Shown here piece after piece: positions 8,107 to 16,039 of a DNA stretch of 64,000 nucleotides; the stretch's first letter is position 1; each line of letters begins with the position of its first letter. The notes beneath the pieces are model-generated. The model did not search any database and was not told the origin of the DNA. It saw only the letters and a list, made by a program, of their open reading frames with translations. Origin of the DNA: Mycolicibacterium grossiae (GTDB lineage Bacteria > Actinomycetota > Actinomycetes > Mycobacteriales > Mycobacteriaceae); NCBI RefSeq assembly GCF_008329645.1, contig NZ_CP043474.1, positions 4,092,001 to 4,156,000 on the forward strand, written 5' to 3'. Both the position numbers and the translations under genes were made by a program.

Positions 8107-9210
8107 CTAGAGGTCCAGCACCAGGGCGTCGTCCCCGTCGGCGCGCGAGGTGCACACCAGCATCAGGCCGGCTGCGCGTTCGGGGTCGGTGAGCAGCGTG
8201 TCCCGGTGCTCGACGGCACCGGAGAGCACCCGCGTGCGGCACGTGCCGCAGAAGCCCTGCTGACAGGAGTAGGGGACGCGGACGCCGGCGCGCACCAGTG
8301 CCGTCAGCGCCGTCTCGTCGGCGCCGACGCCGACGGTGTGACCGCTCGAGGCGACCCTGACGTCGAACGCCCGGCCGTCCACGACCGGCGGCGCCGCGAA
8401 CCGCTCGAAGTGCAGCTCGACGTCGTCGCGGCCGACGAGCGCGGTGCGCACCGCCGTGAGCATCGGGGCCGGTCCGCAGGCGTACACCGTGGTGCCGTCC
8501 GGGCAGTCGCCGAGCAGGTCCGCGGCCGTCGGCAGACCGTGCGCGTCGTCGGTGCGGATCTGGATCCGATCGCCGAACCGGGCGAGTTCGTCGAGGAACG
8601 GCAAGGCGTCCGCGCTGCGGCCGGCGTAGATCATCGACCAGTCCACCCCGAGCCGTTGCGCGGCCGCCAGCATGGGCAGGATCGGCGTGATGCCGATGCC
8701 GCCGGCGATGAAGCGGAACCGGTGGGCGGGCGAGCCGTAGCCGGGAATGGTCAGCGGGAAGGCGTTGCGGGGACCGCTGGTCAGCACGCGCGCGCCGACG
8801 GCCACGTCGTCGTGCACCTCGACCGATCCGCCACCGCCACCGGGGATCCGGCGCACGGCGATGCGGTAGGAGTGCGCATCGTCCGGGTCGCCGCACAGCG
8901 AGTACTGCCGCAGCCGGCCGCTCGGCAGGTGCACGTCGATGTGCGATCCCGGATGCCAGCGCGGCAGCGGGCCGCCGTCGGCGGCTTCGAGGCGTAGCGC
9001 GATCACGTCCTGGTCGTGGGCGACGACGGTGCGCTCGGCCACCGTCAGCGCAATCGTCCGGTCCACCTCGCGCGGCGGTGCCACCTTGCGGATGGCGCCG
9101 GACAGCGCGAACAATCCGGTCACCGCGGCGTCGGCCAGTCCCACCGACCACGCCCTGCCGCTGCCGCCGGGCGCGGCGGGCAGCTCGCGCAGCCGCGAGA
9201 CGAGCCGCAT
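8107..9210 (-). CDS. Ferredoxin-NAD(P)H oxidoreductase, phthalate-dioxygenase-reductase/VanB type (367 aa)
   Basis: This is a three-domain electron-transfer protein. The flavin-binding barrel has RQYS at 101-104, the NAD(P)-binding domain has GGIGITP at 170-176 and CGP at 245-247, and the C-terminal plant-type [2Fe-2S] ferredoxin has cysteines C316, C321, C324 and C353 (C-x4-C-x2-C-x28-C). Such proteins move electrons from NAD(P)H to an oxygenase. An extra ~45-residue N-terminal segment with a hydrophobic helix (SVGLADAAVTGLFALSGAI) precedes the flavin domain. Its ATG overlaps the stop of the upstream PF10118 gene by one base (TGATG), which makes that protein its most likely electron acceptor. 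Confidence 0.9.
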   Translation of the reverse strand: MRLVSRLRELPAAPGGSGRAWSVGLADAAVTGLFALSGAIRKVAPPREVDRTIALTVAERTVVAHDQDVIALRLEAADGGPLPRWHPGSHIDVHLPSGRLRQYSLCGDPDDAHSYRIAVRRIPGGGGGSVEVHDDVAVGARVLTSGPRNAFPLTIPGYGSPAHRFRFIAGGIGITPILPMLAAAQRLGVDWSMIYAGRSADALPFLDELARFGDRIQIRTDDAHGLPTAADLLGDCPDGTTVYACGPAPMLTAVRTALVGRDDVELHFERFAAPPVVDGRAFDVRVASSGHTVGVGADETALTALVRAGVRVPYSCQQGFCGTCRTRVLSGAVEHRDTLLTDPERAAGLMLVCTSRADGDDALVLDL

Positions 9211-10109
9211 CAGAGGTGCGCGGCCCGCGCCGCCGGACTGCTCGCGAGGTAGGCCACCGCCTGGGCCGTGGATCCCATCTCGTCCGGCGTGAAGCCGGGC
9301 TTGAAGTACGTGAAGGTGTTGCCGCCGAACAACTTTCGGAACTTCGGCAGCAGCCCGAGCTTCGAGTCGCGCATCCGCAGGCGCTGCATGCGCCACCAGC
9401 CGAGGTCCAGCGACGGATCGTTGGCGACCAGGTACCGCGTGCCGCGCTGGAAGAAGAAGAACATCATGCCGATCGCGAGCGTCATGGCGCGGATCCGGTC
9501 GACGTAGCTGTCGTGGAAGTACGTCGCGACGTCGTGGGCGACCATCCGGTGCTCGACCTCCTCGCTGCCGTGCCAGCGGAACAGGTCGACGAGCGTGGGG
9601 TCGGCACCGTGGTCGTCCCAGGTGCAGTTCAGCGAGAAGTCGCCCAGCACGGCGGTGTAGTGCTCGATGGCCGCGATCAGCCACAGCCGGTCGCACAGGT
9701 CGTTCATCCGGCGCGCGGGATCGGGCGAGTCGGTCGGGGCGAGCATCTTCTCGAAGACGTAGTCGACGAGGTCGAGCAGCGGTGCGACGTCGACCCCACC
9801 GGCGACCATGTAGTCGTGCAGCACCTTGTCGTGGGTGTCGGCGTGCGTCGCCTCCTGGCCGATGAAGCCACGGATGTCCTCGGCGAGCTTCGGGTCGCGG
9901 ACGAAGGGCAACGCCTCGTCGTAGGTGCGGACGAACCAGCGCTCGGCGGCGGGCAGCACGACGTTGAGCAGGCTGACCATGTGCGAGGCGACCGGGTGGT
10001 CGGGAATCCAGGCCAAGGGCGTGTCGACGATGTCGAAGTGCACCTTGCGGGCCTGGATCTGCACCGGACCGGGATCGATCTCGGTGCGGAACCGCTGCGG
10101 ACGCAACAT
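9210..10109 (-). CDS. PF10118 'metal-dependent hydrolase' family protein with diiron-type ligand set (299 aa)
   Basis: The family is annotated as predicted metal-dependent hydrolase (PF10118). What can be seen is an all-helical protein with a full ferritin-like ligand pattern: E56 (LPAAERWFV), E86-x-x-H89 (GQEATHADTH), E149 (AAIEHYTAVLGD) and E184-x-x-H187 (GSEEVEHRMVAHD). This is the E...ExxH...E...ExxH arrangement of non-heme diiron oxygenases and AurF-like N-oxygenases. A strongly hydrophobic helix (MTLAIGMMFFFF, ~210-220) may line a lipophilic substrate pocket or bind membrane. It is first in an operon with a 2Fe-2S reductase and a SnoaL-like gene. Oxygenase function is inference; the substrate is unknown. 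Confidence 0.75.
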   Translation of the reverse strand: MLRPQRFRTEIDPGPVQIQARKVHFDIVDTPLAWIPDHPVASHMVSLLNVVLPAAERWFVRTYDEALPFVRDPKLAEDIRGFIGQEATHADTHDKVLHDYMVAGGVDVAPLLDLVDYVFEKMLAPTDSPDPARRMNDLCDRLWLIAAIEHYTAVLGDFSLNCTWDDHGADPTLVDLFRWHGSEEVEHRMVAHDVATYFHDSYVDRIRAMTLAIGMMFFFFQRGTRYLVANDPSLDLGWWRMQRLRMRDSKLGLLPKFRKLFGGNTFTYFKPGFTPDEMGSTAQAVAYLASSPAARAAHL

Positions 10110-10179
10110 GACGAACCCCCTCGGGTGACGTGACAGGGGCAGTCTAGGCGGTTAGGTGGGAACGCCGGTAGCGGATAGC

Positions 10180-10596
10180 TCAGCCGACGGGCACGGGCAC
10201 GCCGACCTGATTGCCGTACGTTCCCTGGCCGGCGCCGGGAGCCGGGGCGCCCTTGACGGCGCCGCCGCCACCCGCACCACCCGCGGCCGGAGCGTTCGAG
10301 GTGGCGTTCAGCACGGCCTTCTCGGTGCAGTCCACGTTGAGGTACATGCGGCCGCCGCCGGTCACCTTCTGCTGGTTCACGATGCACTCGGCCTGCGGGT
10401 AGTCGCTGCCGACCGCGCCGCCGAAGTACGCCTTGACGCCCTGGCTCTTCAGGATCGCCATCGCCCGGGCGTAGGGCTCGCCGACGACGTTCAGCGACGA
10501 GGCACTCGCGGGTTCGGCGGCCGCGACGGCCGGGCTGAGCAGAGCGACCGTGGCGGCGGCGATGGCGCCGGCGCCGAGTACGGCGAGATTCTTCAC
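10180..10596 (-). CDS. Secreted mycobacterial protein, 138 aa
   Basis: A Sec signal peptide (MKNLAVLGAGAIAAATVALL, cleavage after VAAAEP near residue 28) precedes a small domain with the segment EPYARAMAILKSQGVKAYFGG and one cysteine pair (AECIVNQQ, NVDCTEK). The domain resembles a single PASTA-like unit, but that is a weak similarity. The C-terminal 40 residues are Gly/Ala/Pro-rich and disordered. The gene is transcribed away from the MFS permease gene, with a 209-nt divergent intergenic region between them. Function unknown. Confidence 0.7.
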   Translation of the reverse strand: MKNLAVLGAGAIAAATVALLSPAVAAAEPASASSLNVVGEPYARAMAILKSQGVKAYFGGAVGSDYPQAECIVNQQKVTGGGRMYLNVDCTEKAVLNATSNAPAAGGAGGGGAVKGAPAPGAGQGTYGNQVGVPVPVG

Positions 10597-10805
10597 GTGA
10601 CCTCCGAGTGTCGCGGTGCGCTGCGAACATATCGCAGACGAGTCCCACGAGGAACTTCGGTCACTCGTCCGCAGTCGTTACCCGATGGTGCATCACCCCG
10701 GCTCGCCGCGCAGCGCGGCCGCACCGATCGCGGCCCCGCGGACACCCGCGTGCGCGGCGCGGACGGGCCCGCGGCGCGTCGGCCGCCGACCGATAGGGTC
10801 GCCGC

Positions 10806-12011
10806 ATGACCGGCGTCGAGGTGGACCAGCTCGACGCCCGGACCACCCGACGCTCCCGGGTCGCCGCGGCCGCGCTGTTCCTCACCAACGGGGCGTTGTT
10901 CGCGAACCTCGCGCCACGGCTTCCGGAGATCAAGACCGACCTCGCGCTGTCGAACACGGCCTACGGCATCGTCGTCGCGGCGTTCCCCGCCGGCGCGCTG
11001 GCCGCGGGGCTGGCCGCCGGGGCGCTGATCCGCCGGTTCACCTCGGCACGCGCCGCGGTGCTGGGGACCCTCGGCATCGCGTCGATGATCGTGGTCGCCG
11101 CAGCGGCGCCGGCGCCGGTCCTGGTGGCCGTCGCACTGTTCCTCGGCGGCGCGTGCGATGCCGTCACCGACGTCGCGCAGAACACCCAGGGCTTGCGCGT
11201 GCAGCGCCGCTACGGCCGGTCGATCATCAACTCGCTGCACGCGATCTGGTCGGTCGGCGCTGTGATCGGCAGCGCGATGGCGGCCGGCGCGATCGCGACG
11301 GGCATCCCGCGTCAGGTGCACCTGGCGGTGACCGCCGTGGTGTTCACCACCGTCGCCGCCGTGGCGTTCCGGTTCCTGCTGCGCGGGCGCGACGTCACCG
11401 CCGACGAGGAAGCCGACGCGGCAGCCGTCGGCGGTGGACGCAGCCCACGGATCTACGTGGCCGTCGCGCTGCTGGTGCTCATCGCCGTGGCGGGCGCGCT
11501 GGTCGAGGATGCGGGCAGCTCGTGGGCCACCCTCTACCTCGGCGGCGACCTCGGCGCGGCGGGCGCGATCGCGGTGCTCGGCTACATCGCGCTGCTGGCG
11601 TTCCAGTTCCTCGGCCGACTCGTGGGCGATCGCCTGGTCGACCGGTTCGGCGAACGCGCCGTGGTGCGCACCGGAGGGTTCGTCACCGCGGCCGGGATGG
11701 GACTCGCGCTGGCGTTCCCCAGCGTGCCCGGCACCATCGCGGGCTTCGCCGCCGCGGGCATCGGCATCGCGACGGCCATCCCCGCCGCCATGCACGCCGC
11801 GGATCGTCTCCCGGGGTTGCGGCCGGGCGCCGGGCTCACCGCGGTCGCGTGGCTGATGCGGGTGGGTTTCGTGGCCGCCCCGCCGGTCGTCGGCGCGGTG
11901 GCCGACGCGACGAGCCTGCGCGTCGGGCTGCTGGTGGTGCCACTGGCCGGTCTCGTGGTGTTCGCGTCGGCCGGGGTGCTCAGTCGACGGCACCCGCCAG
12001 CTCGATCGTGA
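10806..12011 (+). CDS. Major facilitator superfamily transporter, 401 aa
   Basis: A typical ~400-residue MFS protein with 12 hydrophobic segments and the motif-A-like loop between the second and third (GALIRRFTSARAAVLG). It opens with ALFLTNGALFANLAPRLPEIK, as in YbjJ-like sugar/drug MFS permeases. A polar loop of ~25 residues near position 200 splits the two halves. The substrate cannot be told. The ATG at 10806 is used. The last 32 nt overlap, tail to tail, the end of the second SMR gene. Confidence 0.85.
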   Translation: MTGVEVDQLDARTTRRSRVAAAALFLTNGALFANLAPRLPEIKTDLALSNTAYGIVVAAFPAGALAAGLAAGALIRRFTSARAAVLGTLGIASMIVVAAAAPAPVLVAVALFLGGACDAVTDVAQNTQGLRVQRRYGRSIINSLHAIWSVGAVIGSAMAAGAIATGIPRQVHLAVTAVVFTTVAAVAFRFLLRGRDVTADEEADAAAVGGGRSPRIYVAVALLVLIAVAGALVEDAGSSWATLYLGGDLGAAGAIAVLGYIALLAFQFLGRLVGDRLVDRFGERAVVRTGGFVTAAGMGLALAFPSVPGTIAGFAAAGIGIATAIPAAMHAADRLPGLRPGAGLTAVAWLMRVGFVAAPPVVGAVADATSLRVGLLVVPLAGLVVFASAGVLSRRHPPARS

Positions 12012-12306
12012 GCACGCCGGCCATGATGAACCCGATGCCGACGAGCATCTTCACCGTCAGCGGGTCGCCGAACAACCGGCGCGCCAGCACGGCGACCAGT
12101 GCGACGCCGCACGCGGTCCACACGCCGTAGGCGACGCCGACCGGGACGCCCAGCGACAGCGTCAGCCACAGCAGATAGAAGGACAGCACGTAACCGCCGA
12201 CCACGGGGGCGATCCAGAGCTTCTTGCGGAACCCGTCCGAGGCGCGCAACGCGAGCGTGGCGAACACCTCGATCGCGATGGCGGCGAGCAGCACCAGCCA
12301 CTTCAC
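11980..12306 (-). CDS. Small multidrug resistance (SMR) family subunit, 108 aa (second of pair)
   Basis: An EmrE-sized protein with four membrane helices. The membrane-embedded glutamate that couples proton exchange is in helix 1 (AAIAIEVFATLALRASDG), the PVGVAYGVWTACG motif of helix 2 is intact, and helix 4 ends MAGVLTIELAG. The GTG start overlaps the stop of the upstream SMR gene by 4 nt (GTGA), so the two are produced together, as in heterodimeric SMR pumps such as EbrAB or MdtIJ. The substrate (cation, guanidinium or polyamine) is not visible from sequence. Confidence 0.88.
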   Translation of the reverse strand: MKWLVLLAAIAIEVFATLALRASDGFRKKLWIAPVVGGYVLSFYLLWLTLSLGVPVGVAYGVWTACGVALVAVLARRLFGDPLTVKMLVGIGFIMAGVLTIELAGAVD

Positions 12307-12638
12307 GCGCCCGGCTCCTCGGCGTGCGAGCCCAGCTCGACGAACAGGACACCGACGATGATCAGCCCGATGCCGACCACGATCGGCCAGGTCAGCGGGT
12401 CGGCGAACACCGCGGCCGCGAGCACCGCGGTCGCCGCCGTTCCGGCGGCGCCCCAGATGCCGTAGGCGACGCCGACCGGGATGCCGGCGCGCAGCACGAG
12501 GGTGAGGAACACGAACGACGCGAGGTAGCCGGCGACGACGAGCACCAGCCACGCGCCGTGGTCCTGCGAGGCCCGCAGCGCCAGCGTCGCGGTCACCTCA
12601 CTGCTGATCGCCGCGGCGAGCAGCGCCCATCTGCGCAC
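12303..12638 (-). CDS. Small multidrug resistance (SMR) family subunit, 111 aa (first of pair)
   Basis: This is the partner of the gene at 11980-12306. Helix 1 carries the conserved glutamate (AAISSEVTATLALRASQDH), helix 2 GIPVGVAYGIWGAAG, and helix 4 VVGIGLIIVGVLFVELG. The GTG at 12638 is chosen because it places the protein exactly at SMR length; further upstream the frame continues without a suitable start. Two adjacent non-identical SMR genes normally form an obligate heterodimer with fixed opposite membrane orientation. Here the short polar tail SHAEEPGA on this subunit and its absence on the other fits such asymmetry. Confidence 0.86.
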   Translation of the reverse strand: MRRWALLAAAISSEVTATLALRASQDHGAWLVLVVAGYLASFVFLTLVLRAGIPVGVAYGIWGAAGTAATAVLAAAVFADPLTWPIVVGIGLIIVGVLFVELGSHAEEPGA

Positions 12639-12797
12639 CGCACCAACGTAGTCGCCGCCGGCTCCGCGCCCACGCGTCCCGGCGCGCACCCGGCCGGCTC
12701 GGGCCGTCTGCGCAGCTCAGGTAGCCCGTCGGACCCCCCGGGTACCGTGGTCGCAGCGGACGGGTGGGGGTCCCGTCCACGGACACGAGGAGACTCG

Positions 12798-13445
12798 ATG
12801 ACGAATCCGAATCGCACGCTGATCGCGGTCCTGCTGGACCGGTCCGGGTCGATGCAGGCGGTGAAGGCCGACGCCGAGGGCGGGTTCGCGGCCTTCGTCG
12901 AGGGCCAGCGCGACGGTGCGGGCGAGGCGGTGGTGACGCTCGCTCGGTTCGACACCGAGTACGAGGTGGTCTACGCCAACCGGCCGCTGGCCGACGTGCC
13001 GCCGCTCGACCTGCAGCCACGCGGCGGGACGGCGCTCTACGACGCGGTGGGCCGGCTGGTCACCGACGTGGGCACCGAGCTGGCCGCCATGCCCGAGGAC
13101 GAGCGTCCCGGGGTGGTCGTGGTGGTCATCCTCACCGACGGGCACGAGAACTCCAGCACGGAGTGGACGCACGACGCGATCCGGGCGCTGATCCAGCAGC
13201 AGGAGACGACCTACTCCTGGGAGTTCCTGTTCCTCGGCGCCAACATGGACGCCGTGCAGATCGGCACCGCGCTGGGCGTCCAGGCGGACCGGTCGCTCAC
13301 GTGGGAGGCATCCGGCGACGGTGTGGCCGCCGCGATGGAGCTGACCAGCGACTACGTCGCCCGGCGGCGAGCCGCACCGATGGGTGCGCCGGTGGTGGGT
13401 TTCACCGAGCACGACCGCGCGGCGGCCCGGGGAGGGCGCCCGTGA
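12798..13445 (+). CDS. von Willebrand factor A (VWA) domain protein, 215 aa
   Basis: The whole protein is one VWA domain. The metal-ion-dependent adhesion site is complete: D14-R-S16-G-S18, T78 (RGGTALYD) and D114 (ILTDGHENSS). It is cytosolic, with no signal peptide or membrane helix. VWA proteins of this size mediate metal-dependent protein-protein contact; the partner is unknown. The ATG at 12798 follows ACGAGGAG. Its stop overlaps the GTG of the carboxylesterase gene by 4 nt, so the two are coupled, although a functional link between a VWA protein and a type-B esterase is not established. Confidence 0.88.
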   Translation: MTNPNRTLIAVLLDRSGSMQAVKADAEGGFAAFVEGQRDGAGEAVVTLARFDTEYEVVYANRPLADVPPLDLQPRGGTALYDAVGRLVTDVGTELAAMPEDERPGVVVVVILTDGHENSSTEWTHDAIRALIQQQETTYSWEFLFLGANMDAVQIGTALGVQADRSLTWEASGDGVAAAMELTSDYVARRRAAPMGAPVVGFTEHDRAAARGGRP

Positions 13446-15007
13446 CGGCCGAATCCGGTACCGCCGTCCTGGTCGAACATCCCGTCGTCGACACCCGCTA
13501 CGGCCCGGTCCGCGGCGTCGACGACGGCACGGTCAAGGTGTGGCGCGGCGTGCGCTACGCCGCGCCGCCGTCGGGGGAGTTGCGCTGGCGCGCCCCGCGA
13601 CCGCCGCAGCCGTGGACCGAGCCCGCCGACGCCACCCGCGTCGGGCCGGTGTGTCCGCAACCGGTCGACCCGCGGATCCCGCTCGACCTCGGTGCGCCGC
13701 AGGGCGATGACTGCCTGACGCTCAACGTGTGGGCGTCGTCGGGCACCGCACCGGGGGCCGGCAAGCCCGTCCTGGTGTGGGTGCACGGCGGCGCCTACAT
13801 CCTGGGCTCGGCGGCGCAGCCGCTGTACCGGGGCCGGGCGCTCGCCGGTGACGGGGACGCGGTGATCGTCACCGTCAACTACCGGCTCGGGGCCCTGGGC
13901 TTCCTCGACCTGTCGTCGTTCAGTACGGCGCGCACCACGTTCGAGTCGAACACGGGCCTGCGCGACGTCATCTTCGCGCTGGAGTGGGTGCGCGACAACA
14001 TCGCCGCCTTCGGCGGAGACCCGGACCGGGTGACGCTATTCGGCGAGTCGGCGGGCGGCGGCATCGTCACGACACTGCTGGCCAGCCCCGCTGCCGCGGG
14101 GCTGTTCCACCGGGCCATCGCGCAGAGTTCACCGGTGACGTCGATCTACGACGCCGACCGCGCACGCGTGGTCGCCGAACGCTTCCTCGGGGCGCTCGGC
14201 ACCGGCCCGGACTTCGACCGTCTGCCCGCCGCACCGACGCACGCACTGCTGGCCGCCGCGAAGCGCGTGTTCGACGAGGTGCCCGTCGCCGCGCCGGGGA
14301 CGCTGGGCTTCGCACCGATCGTGGACGGCGACGTGGTGCCGGACTATCCGGTGCAGGCGGCGCGGGCGGGACGGACGCACGCCGTGCCGTTGATCATCGG
14401 CACCAACAAGCACGAGGCCGCCCTCTTCCGCTACATGAAGTCGCCGCTCCTACCGATCACGCCGGAGGCCCTCAAGGCGATGTTCACCCAGATCGCGGCC
14501 GAGCAACCGGATCTCCAGATACCGACCGACGAGCTGCTGGGGTCCACGTATCCCGGCCGCGGCAAGGTCCCGGGACTGGGCGTCGCCCGCGACATCGGGT
14601 TCCGCATGCCGTCACTGTGGTTCGCCGGCGGGCACGGCCAGGTGGCGCCGGTGTACGTGTACCGCTTCGATTGGGCCACCCCGCTGTTGCGCCTCATCCG
14701 GTTGGGCGCCGCGCACGCCACCGAACTGCCCTACGTCTGGGGCAATCTGGTGATGGGCCCGAAGGATCCGACGTTCAAGCTCGGCGGGTTGAAGGCCGGG
14801 ACCGCGCTGTCGCGGCGGATGCGCACCCGCTGGCTGAACTTCGCCGCCGACGCCGAACCGACGGGTCCCGACGGCGAACCGGTGTGGCGGCCGTACACCG
14901 ACGACGACCGCGCGACGCTGCTCTTCGACCGGCGCGACACCGTGGCCGACGATCCCGACCGGGAGATGCGGGCGGCCTGGGGTGACGAGGTTCTGAGCTT
15001 CCGGTGA
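13442..15007 (+). CDS. Type-B carboxylesterase/lipase, 521 aa
   Basis: An alpha/beta-hydrolase of the carboxylesterase type B (para-nitrobenzyl esterase/cholinesterase) family. The oxyanion-hole motif HGGAYILGS is at 115-123, the nucleophile S203 is in GESAG at 201-205, the acid is probably E325 (TNKHEAALF), and the base is H425 (GAAHATELPYVWG). DCLTLNVW at ~90 is the second family signature. No signal peptide is seen, so it is predicted cytosolic, acting on short-chain or xenobiotic esters. It starts with GTG overlapping the stop of the VWA gene. Confidence 0.92.
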   Translation: MTAESGTAVLVEHPVVDTRYGPVRGVDDGTVKVWRGVRYAAPPSGELRWRAPRPPQPWTEPADATRVGPVCPQPVDPRIPLDLGAPQGDDCLTLNVWASSGTAPGAGKPVLVWVHGGAYILGSAAQPLYRGRALAGDGDAVIVTVNYRLGALGFLDLSSFSTARTTFESNTGLRDVIFALEWVRDNIAAFGGDPDRVTLFGESAGGGIVTTLLASPAAAGLFHRAIAQSSPVTSIYDADRARVVAERFLGALGTGPDFDRLPAAPTHALLAAAKRVFDEVPVAAPGTLGFAPIVDGDVVPDYPVQAARAGRTHAVPLIIGTNKHEAALFRYMKSPLLPITPEALKAMFTQIAAEQPDLQIPTDELLGSTYPGRGKVPGLGVARDIGFRMPSLWFAGGHGQVAPVYVYRFDWATPLLRLIRLGAAHATELPYVWGNLVMGPKDPTFKLGGLKAGTALSRRMRTRWLNFAADAEPTGPDGEPVWRPYTDDDRATLLFDRRDTVADDPDREMRAAWGDEVLSFR

Positions 15008-15046
15008 CGGGTGGTTGGCTAAGCTGACCTCCCGGAGGTGACCGGG

Positions 15047-15994
15047 ATGGATGCGCTGACCTGGGTGCGGCAGCTGCTGGACGCACTGCCACCGCAGATG
15101 CGCGATCCGGTGCTGTTCGCGGTGCCGTTCTTCCTGCTGCTGCTGGTCCTGGAGTGGACGGCGGCCCGCAAACTCGAGGAACTGACCGACGAGCGCTCGC
15201 CTGCGGGGGCGTATCAGCGCCGGGACGCGTGGGCCAGCATCTCGATGGGCCTGGTGTCGGTGGCGACGACGGCGGGGTGGAAGTTCATCGCGCTGCTCGG
15301 GTATGCCGCGCTGTTCGCCTACGTCGCACCGTGGCAGCTGTCGGCGACGGCCTGGTACACGTGGGTGATCGCCCTGGTGGGCGTCGATCTGCTGTTCTAC
15401 GCCTATCACCGGATCGCGCATCGCGTACGGCTGGTGTGGGCGACGCATCAGGCGCACCACTCCAGCGAGTACTTCAACTTCGCCACGGCGTTGCGGCAGA
15501 AGTGGAACAACAGCGGGGAGATCCTGGTGTGGGTGCCGCTGCCGCTGCTCGGGGTGCCGCCGTGGATGGTGTTCGCCAGCTTCTCGCTGAACCTCGTCTA
15601 CCAGTTCTGGGTGCACACCGAGCGGATCGGCCGGATGTGGCGGCCGATCGAGTTCGTCTTCAACACCCCGTCGCACCACCGCGTCCATCACGGCATGGAC
15701 GCCGAGTACCTCGACCGCAACTACGGCGGGATCCTCATCGTGTGGGACCGGTTGTTCGGGACCTACGCCGAGGAGGTGTTCCGTCCGCACTACGGGTTGA
15801 CCAAGCCGGTGGGGACGTTCAACATCTGGCGGCTGCAGACCCACGAGTACGTCGCGATCGCCCGCGACGTCCGCCGGGCGTCGCGGTGGCGCGACCGCCT
15901 GGGCTACGTGCTCGGCCCGCCGGGATGGGCACCGGCCCCGTCCGACGCGGCCCCGCGGCCCGAGCCCGCTGCGGCAACGGAATCCGTCGTCTGA
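15047..15994 (+). CDS. erg3: Sterol desaturase/fatty-acid hydroxylase family membrane protein (Rv1814/Erg3-like), 315 aa
   Basis: A membrane-bound diiron enzyme with the three histidine boxes of the family: HRIAH at 121-125, HQAHH at 134-138 and HHRVHH at 210-215, plus H190. Hydrophobic segments lie at ~20-36, 78-96 and 105-120. The ATG at 15047 is preferred over the GTG at 15038, because GGAGG at 15034-15038 sits 8 nt before the ATG and overlaps the GTG. It matches the place of Rv1814 (erg3, annotated C-5 sterol desaturase) at the head of the H37Rv-like block. The true substrate in mycobacteria is not settled; a host- or environment-derived sterol or a lipid are options. The C-terminal 25 residues are Pro/Ala-rich. 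Confidence 0.85.
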   Translation: MDALTWVRQLLDALPPQMRDPVLFAVPFFLLLLVLEWTAARKLEELTDERSPAGAYQRRDAWASISMGLVSVATTAGWKFIALLGYAALFAYVAPWQLSATAWYTWVIALVGVDLLFYAYHRIAHRVRLVWATHQAHHSSEYFNFATALRQKWNNSGEILVWVPLPLLGVPPWMVFASFSLNLVYQFWVHTERIGRMWRPIEFVFNTPSHHRVHHGMDAEYLDRNYGGILIVWDRLFGTYAEEVFRPHYGLTKPVGTFNIWRLQTHEYVAIARDVRRASRWRDRLGYVLGPPGWAPAPSDAAPRPEPAAATESVV

Positions 15995-16039
15995 GCGACT
16001 TGACGTCGCGCATTCCGTAGGAACCCCTAGGCTCGGGGT

